A DNA stretch of 12,056 bases from Candidatus Jordarchaeum madagascarense (lineage in GTDB: Archaea; Asgardarchaeota; Jordiarchaeia; Jordiarchaeales; Jordiarchaeaceae). Below, one piece after another: positions 7,719 to 12,056 of this stretch; positions within the stretch are counted from its first letter, which is position 1; every line of letters begins with the position of its first letter. The notes beneath the pieces are model-generated. The model saw nothing but the letters and a program-made list of their open reading frames with translations, was not told where the DNA came from and searched no databases. Location of the stretch: the NCBI GenBank assembly GCA_019056875.1, contig DXJA01000255.1, forward strand, positions 1-12,056, in the 5' to 3' direction. A program made the translations under genes and the position numbers.

Positions 7719-8975
7719 ATGCTTGTTGCTGTTACAACGACTGGTACCTCGCTTTTGACGAACGCTGTGAACTATGTTTTCAAAAATCCTGAGCGGGGTC
7801 AGAAGTTAGAACAAATAGCGGGTATAATTGAGGGAATAAGGGACAGCACTAGGAGAATGGACAGGGCTGCTCTGGAGTTTGCGGAGAAGGAGGGAAAGGA
7901 ACTGGAGAACGATGAACGAGCGCTTGAAAAGTTTGAGAAGGAGTTGGAAAGCGAACTCACAGCTTACTTAAACGAGGCAGGAGAAAAAGTAGCCAGTGCT
8001 GAACTCAATACTCTCAGAACAATGGAGGAGAAAAGCAGAGAAAAAGGTCGGAAAGATATTCAACTCCAAGAAGGGAAGATACATGTAGTTCTGTTGCACT
8101 CCGATACAATAACTGGAAGAGTTTGCGCAAATGCTCTAAGCAAACACTTTGAAAAAAATAAAATAAGCAATCAATTAGTAAAAACTCCCGGACTAGAGTT
8201 TAAACCAGAGCGATTCATGATTTATGGATTAAACTCGCTGGTTAATAACCTTATAAAAATAGTGAAAGAGTTCAAGAAACGCGGGGAGGTAATTTTCTGT
8301 GCTACTGGAGGGTACAAAGCAGAACTGGCACTAGCCAACCTAGTGGGGCTTCTCTTCAGGGTAAAGGTCTACTATCTCCATGAACTGTTCAATGATACCG
8401 TTATAATTCCGCCCCTGCCCTTAGTTGTTGACCCTGAATTCTGGGAGCGTAACAAAGAATTTCTAAAGTGGATAAGCAAAAACCCTAGTACCAAAGAAGA
8501 GATAGAGGAAGAATTCGGAAAACTATCTACAGAATTGATTCTCTTACTAGAAGAGCAAGATAAGCGGTTATACATATCTCCAGTAGGGCAGTTAATGATT
8601 GAGTACTTTAAGGAAAGCCAGACCACAGGTCCAGAAATTGGCATGGATTTCAAAATCAGAACATCTGGCGGCCACAGGGCAGCACCAAGCATCAGCCAAA
8701 AACAGAGAGTCACATCCCTTAGCGACATAGACAACGAGGACGCTAAAAAAATTCTAGAACGAGTGAAAATACTAGGCGTAAATGAAGTTATTCTGGGAGA
8801 ATTCCACCCCACAAAAACAAGTGAAACTTTTCTGAAAGTAGAAAGTGTCAAAGACAACACATTAGACTGCACATTGAACTGCAAAAAATTTACACAAAAA
8901 CTAATACTCATCACATCAAGCAGCGAAAAAGCCAAAAATGTACGCTTTATGTTAGGAGAAAAAGCCACGCCCTAG
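7719..8975 (+). CDS. CARF-domain CRISPR accessory protein, APE2256/Csx1-Csm6 type, with non-HEPN C-terminal domain
   Basis: 418 residues. The CARF (Rossmann-like) sensor shows VTTTGTSLLTNA in strand 1 (5-16), a long acidic helical segment, ASAELNTL (92-99), VVLLHSDTITGRVCANAL, and VIFCATGGYKAELALANLVG (191-210), whose TGGYKAE motif typifies the APE2256 family. The family senses cyclic oligoadenylate made by Cas10. Residues about 250-300 (PSTKEEIEEEFGKLS to SPVGQLMIEYF) look like a winged-helix linker. The last 110 residues begin with a RTSGGHRAAPS loop and end in beta-rich FLKVESV, KLILITSSSEKAKNVRF; the order of helices and strands is compatible with a RelE-type mRNA interferase, as in CARF-RelE (Cami1) proteins, but I see no decisive catalytic signature. 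R314 to H319 formally fits R-x4-H, yet the glycine-rich context argues against a HEPN RNase. It lies behind the Cas operon with its own leader and ribosome site, so it is the likely signalling output of this locus. Confidence 0.85.
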   Translation: MLVAVTTTGTSLLTNAVNYVFKNPERGQKLEQIAGIIEGIRDSTRRMDRAALEFAEKEGKELENDERALEKFEKELESELTAYLNEAGEKVASAELNTLRTMEEKSREKGRKDIQLQEGKIHVVLLHSDTITGRVCANALSKHFEKNKISNQLVKTPGLEFKPERFMIYGLNSLVNNLIKIVKEFKKRGEVIFCATGGYKAELALANLVGLLFRVKVYYLHELFNDTVIIPPLPLVVDPEFWERNKEFLKWISKNPSTKEEIEEEFGKLSTELILLLEEQDKRLYISPVGQLMIEYFKESQTTGPEIGMDFKIRTSGGHRAAPSISQKQRVTSLSDIDNEDAKKILERVKILGVNEVILGEFHPTKTSETFLKVESVKDNTLDCTLNCKKFTQKLILITSSSEKAKNVRFMLGEKATP

Positions 8976-8995
8976 TCAAAGACCACATTCTACAA

Positions 8996-9056
8996 CACAC
9001 GGTGGTGTACTAGAGAAACATCGCATAGCTTCTCTATACCGCAACCATCACCTGTG
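8996..9056 (+). ncRNA. Long imperfect hairpin downstream of the CARF gene
   Basis: CACA (8996-8999) and GGTG (9001-9004) pair with CACC TGTG (9049-9056), bulging C9000. Inside, GTA (9007-9009) and TAGAGAA (9011-9017) pair with TTCTCTA (9030-9036) and TAC (9037-9039), bulging C9010. The apical loop is 12 nt, and an unpaired stretch lies on the 3' side at 9040-9048. It has no T-run after it, so it is not a simple terminator. It could be the 5' part of a structured RNA covering 8996-9200. Whether it is transcribed is unknown. Confidence 0.4.
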
Positions 9057-9088
9057 GAGCCTTAGAATAACGTGTATATATGCCGATT

Positions 9089-9125
9089 CTTGTAAAAGAA
9101 GTTCCGCAGTAACGCGGACTGAGAG
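9089..9125 (+). repeat. Solitary diverged CRISPR repeat
   Basis: This 37-nt segment matches repeat 1 of the array at 9778 in 29 of 37 positions, starting CTTGTAAAAG and ending in ACTGAGAG, the counterpart of the ATTGAAAG crRNA handle. Two of the eight changes are coupled: the stem CCTC/GAGG of repeat 1 is CCGC/GCGG here (T to G at repeat position 18, A to C at position 27), leaving the 5-bp stem TCCGC (9103-9107) with GCGGA (9114-9118) around the conserved loop AGTAAC. It lies about 650 bp from the array in the same orientation. It may be an array remnant or a structured RNA derived from a repeat. Confidence 0.7.
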
Positions 9126-9131
9126 AACACG

Positions 9132-9200
9132 GTGGGCATGTATTCGTTTTGAATATGAGGAAATGCCCCACATCGTAAAGGCTACGCATTGTAAAATGCG
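9132..9200 (+). other. Two consecutive hairpins after the solitary repeat
   Basis: GTGGGCAT (9132-9139) pairs with ATGCCCCAC (9163-9171), one C bulged, and encloses TATTC (9141-9145), loop GTTTT, GAATA (9151-9155). Thirteen bases further on, CGCATT (9185-9190), loop GTAA, AATGCG (9195-9200) is a perfect 6-bp hairpin. No open reading frame accounts for either. Together with the elements at 8996-9125 they form a dense structured stretch in otherwise AT-rich DNA. Confidence 0.45.
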
Positions 9201-9326
9201 AGGTAATAAACGTATAAAAATTTCATAGATGCTAATTAAAATTGAGTATATTTTCTAAATCTCATTATCTGGGAATAACTGTATTAAAATTCCGAGATAT
9301 AAGCTATGAAGAATTATGCAGACTTC
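9201..9326. other. AT-rich spacer with no gene
   Basis: Between the hairpin cluster and the antitoxin stop codon I see no coding frame on either strand. A TATA-like CGTATAAAAA sits at 9211-9220 and an imperfect inverted pair GGAAT/ATTCC follows further down. Neither has a gene to serve. Confidence 0.4.
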
Positions 9327-9578
9327 TCATAAAGCCTGTTTTCTCTTCTCAGCCCTTTTCAAGGCGTCTTCCATAGCGGCGTCTTCCGCCAATTCTTTAA
9401 GGTCTCTTCTATCCCTGTCTGAGGATAACCACTGTCTGGCAACTTCGAGAGGCTCCTTAGGAATCGGAACAACCACGAAAAACGAGCCTGCTGGAATGAT
9501 GATAGCTCTCGTTTCCTTCAAACCCAAGACTTTGGGTATGGTCATTCTGCCCTTCCCATCAATTTTAACCACAGCCAC
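9327..9578 (-). CDS. AbrB/SpoVT-type (VapB-like) antitoxin, apparently without toxin
   Basis: An 83-residue protein with a swapped-hairpin AbrB DNA-binding domain: VVKIDGKGRMTIPK, then RAIIIPAGSFFVVVPIP, and a C-terminal helical tail that would wrap a toxin (EVARQWL to LKRAEKRKQAL). This tail pattern is typical of archaeal antitoxins that neutralise PIN-domain VapC toxins and repress their own promoter. GTG 9578 is chosen because GAGGG (9587-9591) sits 8 nt ahead of it; the upstream TTG at 9593 would overlap that site. No PIN toxin follows: downstream on this strand lie about 350 bases of non-coding DNA. It may be an orphan left after toxin loss, or may act in trans. Its promoter side faces the CRISPR array. 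The domain assignment is clear; the missing partner is read from the window only. Confidence 0.85.
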   Translation of the reverse strand: MAVVKIDGKGRMTIPKVLGLKETRAIIIPAGSFFVVVPIPKEPLEVARQWLSSDRDRRDLKELAEDAAMEDALKRAEKRKQAL

Positions 9579-9580
9579 AA

Positions 9581-9632
9581 AATTTTCCCTCAAAATAACA
9601 ATTTATCCCAAAAATATTAATTTTTCCCTCAA
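9581..9632 (-). promoter_or_regulatory. Probable archaeal promoter and repeated operator of the antitoxin gene
   Basis: On the minus strand, GAGGGAAAAATTAATATTT (from about 9630 down to 9612) looks like a purine-rich BRE plus a TATA element, placed 35-45 bases ahead of GTG 9578. The motif TTGAGGGAAAA occurs twice: the plus strand shows AATTTTCCCTCAA at 9581-9593 and AATTTTTCCCTCAA at 9619-9632, 39 bp apart. The inner copy overlaps the ribosome site. Such a pair would suit autorepression by an AbrB protein; this is inference. Confidence 0.4.
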
Positions 9633-9777
9633 TTATTCTTTGTATCAAAATTCAAATAACTCTTCCCGCTCAAATCCTCTCAAAGACGCAAAGACAATTC
9701 TCCAATTCCTACGATACTCTTTCTTTCAGATGCAACCAAGAGACACAGCACTACAAGACGCTCCCACCGCATAGACT
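9633..9777 (+). other. Possible CRISPR leader
   Basis: This stretch precedes the first repeat on the strand that yields crRNA with an ATTGAAAG handle, and the degenerate repeat is at the opposite end, so a leader belongs here. It is pyrimidine-rich on the plus strand, and I can point to no specific leader motif. No gene is supported; the open frame on this strand is an antisense extension through the antitoxin. Confidence 0.35.
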
Positions 9778-9963
9778 CTTACAAAAACAGTTCCTCAGTA
9801 ACGAGGATTGAAAGGTGATGTGCCTTCCGCCTAGAGTGTGCAGGGTGGTTAACTTGCAAAAGCACTTCCTAAGTAACGAGGATTGAAAGACTATATACTG
9901 AGGGAGCAATATTTATCCTAATAATCCTTGCAAAAGCAGTCCTTAGGCAATGTTGGTTAGGGG
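9778..9963 (+). CRISPR. Mini CRISPR array, two full repeats, one degenerate terminal repeat, two spacers
   Basis: Repeats lie at 9778-9814 and 9853-9889 (37 nt each, 33 of 37 identical), with a degenerate third at 9927 to about 9963 that keeps the first 13 bases and then drifts. Spacers are 9815-9852 (38 nt) and 9890-9926 (37 nt), unrelated to each other. Full repeats contain a stem TCCTC or TCCTA with GAGGA around AGTAAC and end in ATTGAAAG, the typical 8-nt 5' handle of type III crRNA. Handle and terminal decay both put transcription on the plus strand with the leader to the left. Mismatch between the two full repeats is unusually high, so the array may be old or inactive. No adaptation genes are in the window. 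Confidence 0.88.
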
Positions 9964-9977
9964 GCGGGGTTGCAGGG

Positions 9978-10868
9978 TTATCGTTTGCTTTTTAGTTGGA
10001 AGATGTAAACAAAGTTTCTTTTTTCGGCTGGAAGGATGTTTTGTACATTTTTTTTAACTTCTTCCCTTGTTGTCCCGCTTGCAATAACTTCATTCTCAAG
10101 TATGGCAAACCATCCCCGGGTAAAACCGATCTCACGCAGTTGTTTTCCATGTATTCTGGCTTTAATTTTACCCATTTCTTGGTGGTAGAGTATTAAGAGA
10201 CTCGGATCCTTATTGAGTAACTCTTCTATTTCTTTCCAGTACCTCTCACGGTTGCTCTCGCTTTTCAGATAGAATCTTAATCTGTCGGCGTCGCTTTGCT
10301 TCACAGTTTCAGCTGAGAATGGGAGGGAGGTAATGATTCCGAACCTGTGCTTAGCCTCTCGATAAGCGTCGTTAAATCTGCGGCGTAAACCACCACCAAA
10401 AACGATGGAAAATGTAGAAAAGATACTGTCGTATATGATTTTATCTCTGAACGGTAAAAGCGTGGCGTCCACCATTATTGGCAGGTGGGGTCCAAACAAC
10501 TCTTCAAAGGAGGTGCTAAGCCCAAGAACTCCGTAAGCCTTCGGCGAATCGCCTATATCGAGGAAAACAGTGTACTCCTTCAAATAGCGGTAAATGATGA
10601 ATCTTTCTTTAACAAATTTTTTCCAACTACTAATTATTTTTAATTCGTCGGTGGAAAATTTCAGAGGATTCTCTGTAACGAATGCTTCAATTAATTCGGA
10701 GTTCTCATACAGTTTTTTCCTGAGATTATTTATTTCCACGATAGGGAACTTTCCGATGCCCTCAGCGGAGTCTAAACCTTCCAAAATATTAAGCTTCTTG
10801 TTGACGTAAACCAGTAATGGGTGGTAGAGCTTATAGAATAGCTTAACATCTTGCTTAGACAACCTCAT
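9978..10868 (-). CDS. Protein of unknown function with DUF5678-like C-terminus
   Basis: 296 residues from ATG 10868, chosen because GGAGAG lies 7 nt ahead of it; an upstream in-frame ATG at 10943 would add 25 residues and overlap the preceding gene by 8 bp but has a weaker site. The body (MRLSKQDVKLFYKLYHPLL onward) has aromatic-rich helices, then YGVLGLSTSFEELFG, LPFRDKIIYDSIF, and a glycine-arginine loop FGGGLRRRF at about 157-165. I cannot name this part with confidence. The C-terminal 50 residues (RGWFAILENEVIASGTTREEV, spanning 251-271) resemble DUF5678, a small domain common in archaea and thermophiles, of unknown function. No signal peptide or membrane segment is visible. It is downstream of the other minus-strand gene and probably co-transcribed. 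The two may be partners, but no role is evident. Confidence 0.75.
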   Translation of the reverse strand: MRLSKQDVKLFYKLYHPLLVYVNKKLNILEGLDSAEGIGKFPIVEINNLRKKLYENSELIEAFVTENPLKFSTDELKIISSWKKFVKERFIIYRYLKEYTVFLDIGDSPKAYGVLGLSTSFEELFGPHLPIMVDATLLPFRDKIIYDSIFSTFSIVFGGGLRRRFNDAYREAKHRFGIITSLPFSAETVKQSDADRLRFYLKSESNRERYWKEIEELLNKDPSLLILYHQEMGKIKARIHGKQLREIGFTRGWFAILENEVIASGTTREEVKKNVQNILPAEKRNFVYIFQLKSKR

Positions 10869-10875
10869 TTTTTCT

Positions 10876-10881
10876 CTCTCC
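10876..10881 (-). promoter_or_regulatory. Shine-Dalgarno site supporting an internal start
   Basis: GGAGAG on the minus strand ends 7 nt ahead of ATG 10868. It supports the shorter form of the downstream gene over ATG 10943. Confidence 0.6.
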
Positions 10882-10935
10882 GTTTCCAAGTGGTTCTTTC
10901 CTCTGTTTGAGAGTAGCGCTTTTTGGAAAGCTTTT

Positions 10936-11580
10936 TTATACATGTATTACTCTGAGACCTTTAGTTTTATTCCAGTTGTAGAAGAAAATGAATCGCTTCA
11001 TAGAGAAGTTAATGTCTGATTTAGCGTTTTCACTTAGTCTTTTATACTTCTTTAGTAAATAATTCTCTGTACTGGCTGGGAAGACAAATGCCATACCGGA
11101 AGCCATGTTAAACTCTTTGAATGGGGCAAGTCTAATGAATATTAATAAACCGGGAGAAGCAGTATTACTAAAGGTGACATCTATTAGTTTTATGTTTTCT
11201 TTCTCGTTCAAAAGGTCATTTAAAACCAGTGTGCTTTCCGACGCCGAAACAGAAACAACTTTGAATAAGGACGTATAAGATGAAAGTAGGGCGTCTAGTA
11301 CCTCTCTTTCCATATCGTTTTTTCCGCCAATCCTCTCTCTATAAATCTCGATGGCATTCTTGTTATTTCTCTTATACTCGTTGAGCGCAAAATCCGCCAA
11401 AACATCTGTATCCTCCTCACTATTAAATACTATAACGCCCTCCTGAAAAACGCCAAGCAACTTCGCTGATTCAGTGAACACTTCGCTAAGAGCGTGTTTC
11501 ATTATTTTGTCAATTAATCTTTTGCCGACTTCTCTATACATCATGTACTTTCTAACCAGACTCAAAGCACTCCTCTCCAT
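10936..11580 (-). CDS. Protein of unknown function, first gene of the minus-strand pair
   Basis: 214 residues, soluble. The N-terminal 100 residues are helical (LVRKYMMYREVGKRLIDKI, then LLGVFQEGVIVFNSEEDTDV and ADFALNEYKR). A central beta-rich segment follows, with SLFKVVSVSASESTLVLNDL, then IKLIDVTFSNTASPGLLIF and FNMASGMAFVFP (about residues 105-175). Its pattern recalls small barrel segments in uncharacterised bacterial and archaeal proteins, but I do not recognise the family. The tail is basic and helical. ATG 11580 has no good ribosome site; a TTG at 11565 preceded by GGAGAGGAG is a possible true start. The gene ends 67 bases before the preferred start of the next gene, suggesting one operon. 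No link to the CRISPR genes is visible apart from proximity. Confidence 0.7.
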   Translation of the reverse strand: MERSALSLVRKYMMYREVGKRLIDKIMKHALSEVFTESAKLLGVFQEGVIVFNSEEDTDVLADFALNEYKRNNKNAIEIYRERIGGKNDMEREVLDALLSSYTSLFKVVSVSASESTLVLNDLLNEKENIKLIDVTFSNTASPGLLIFIRLAPFKEFNMASGMAFVFPASTENYLLKKYKRLSENAKSDINFSMKRFIFFYNWNKTKGLRVIHV

Positions 11581-11608
11581 AGAGTTTCAGCCAATACCAC
11601 TTAGCGTA

Positions 11609-11620
11609 TCTGAATTCAGA
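11609..11620. promoter_or_regulatory. 12-bp perfect palindrome, candidate operator
   Basis: TCTGAATTCAGA lies 28 bases ahead of the minus-strand ATG at 11580. CTGAATT recurs at 11627-11633 (17 bases from its copy at 11610-11616), and TTCAG is at 11586-11590. The position fits a repressor site for the two-gene unit, but no regulator is identified. Confidence 0.35.
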
Positions 11621-11975
11621 CTGATGCTGAATTTTGGTGATGCTTAGCAAACCAAGTTCGCCAAGCTATGTTTACTGTGTCCGAGCCTTTTAGCATTTGC
11701 GTTGATGTTCCTGACGCATAGAATATAATACACTTTTAATAAAGGGGGGAATATTTCGCCTACTCCATTAACTTAGAAATTGATAGAACACATATTACTC
11801 TCACACGCCTTTCCGTTTTTGTTTGGCGGTTTTACGATCATTGGCAGACGAGAAACAATACCTTTACCTGCAAGAACAGTCAAATTGTAATCCAAAGTTT
11901 TTATGTTAATTTGCACTTTTTTTAAGCTCAATGTTTTTTAGTTGTTGTCATTTTGTTTATCTTTATTGAGATAAA

Positions 11976-12021
11976 ACCTGAAAGCTGCATGTTTTTCAGG
12001 TGACTAGACAGAACCACTGTC
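11976..12021 (+). other. Two adjacent hairpins near the window end
   Basis: ACCTGAAA (11976-11983) pairs perfectly with TTTCAGGT (11994-12001) over a 10-nt loop. GACAG (12007-12011) pairs with CTGTC (12017-12021) over loop AACCA. The following bases contain CCTGAAGTC, AAAAGGGGGCG and GTAGTTT, loosely like the right end of an IS200/IS605 element, but no transposase sequence is present. Confidence 0.3.
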
Positions 12022-12056
12022 CTGAAGTCAAGCTAAAAGGGGGCGATGTAGTTTCG

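Larger units (their letters stand above)
11581..12056. other. Non-coding region upstream of the minus-strand pair
   Basis: About 475 bases with no supported gene on either strand. Minus-strand TATA-like sequence TTTATTAAAAG lies near 11733-11743, about 150 bases ahead of ATG 11580. The rest is AT-rich, with a palindrome at 11609 and hairpins at the far end, both listed separately. Confidence 0.5.

Noticed and set aside
8658..8675. R-x4-H in the CARF protein (RTSGGH) as a HEPN active site
   Set aside because: The motif lies in a glycine-rich loop with no surrounding helical HEPN domain.
8372..8968. 198-codon minus-strand open frame inside the CARF gene
   Set aside because: It is antisense to a clear CARF protein and shows no domain of its own.
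8996..9056. Rho-independent terminator for the CARF gene
   Set aside because: The stem is long and bulged, and no T-run follows it.
8976..9230. tRNA gene in the structured intergenic stretch
   Set aside because: No cloverleaf with a TTCRANNC T-loop and 7-bp acceptor stem can be drawn on either strand.
9316..9774. 152-codon open frame on the plus strand across the antitoxin and leader
   Set aside because: It is largely antisense to the well-supported AbrB gene, has low-complexity Ser/Leu/Asn composition and no ribosome site or recognisable domain.

Overview
The window is dominated by a type III CRISPR-Cas interference locus. It most likely comes from a thermophilic or anaerobic archaeon, though a thermophilic bacterium cannot be excluded. 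The archaeal reading rests on AT-rich DNA with AGA/AGG arginine and ATA isoleucine codons, strong purine-rich Shine-Dalgarno sites, an archaeal-style AbrB/VapB antitoxin, a DUF5678-like tail on one protein, and TATA/BRE-like promoter elements. No rRNA or tRNA gene is present to settle the taxonomy.

Positions 1-7485 (+ strand) hold a tightly packed effector operon: the 3' part of cas10 (cut by the window edge), a 775-residue Cas7-Csx10(Cas5)-Cas11-like fusion, a 580-residue double Cas7, a Csx19-like small subunit, and a 590-residue Cas7 with a large insertion (TIGR03986-type RAMP). Order and fusions match the subtype III-D variant complex (III-Dv) known from Synechocystis: Cas10, Cas7-5-11, Cas7-2x, Csx19, Cas7-insertion. 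The first four genes overlap by 4 bp (ATGA or GTGA) and the fifth follows with one base between, so the subunits are translationally coupled. The Cas10 keeps the cyclase aspartates (AGDD), so cyclic oligoadenylate signalling is plausible.

Positions 7486-8975: behind the effector lies a short relic of a Cmr6-type RAMP gene (about 46 codons, one in-frame stop). It is followed by an intact CARF-domain protein of the APE2256/Csx1-Csm6 type, with its own Shine-Dalgarno and a C-terminal domain that is not a HEPN nuclease; a RelE-like mRNA interferase is a tentative reading.

Positions 8976-9977: this non-operon stretch is rich in structure. It has a long imperfect hairpin, a solitary diverged CRISPR repeat whose stem is kept by a compensatory base-pair change, and two further hairpins. 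Then come an orphan AbrB-type antitoxin on the minus strand and a mini CRISPR array (two full 37-nt repeats plus a degenerate terminal one, two spacers) read on the + strand.

Positions 9978-11580 (- strand) carry two consecutive genes of unknown function, probably one transcription unit. Their promoter side (11581-12056) has no gene but contains a 12-bp palindrome and, at the window end, hairpins that loosely resemble the right end of an IS200/IS605 element.
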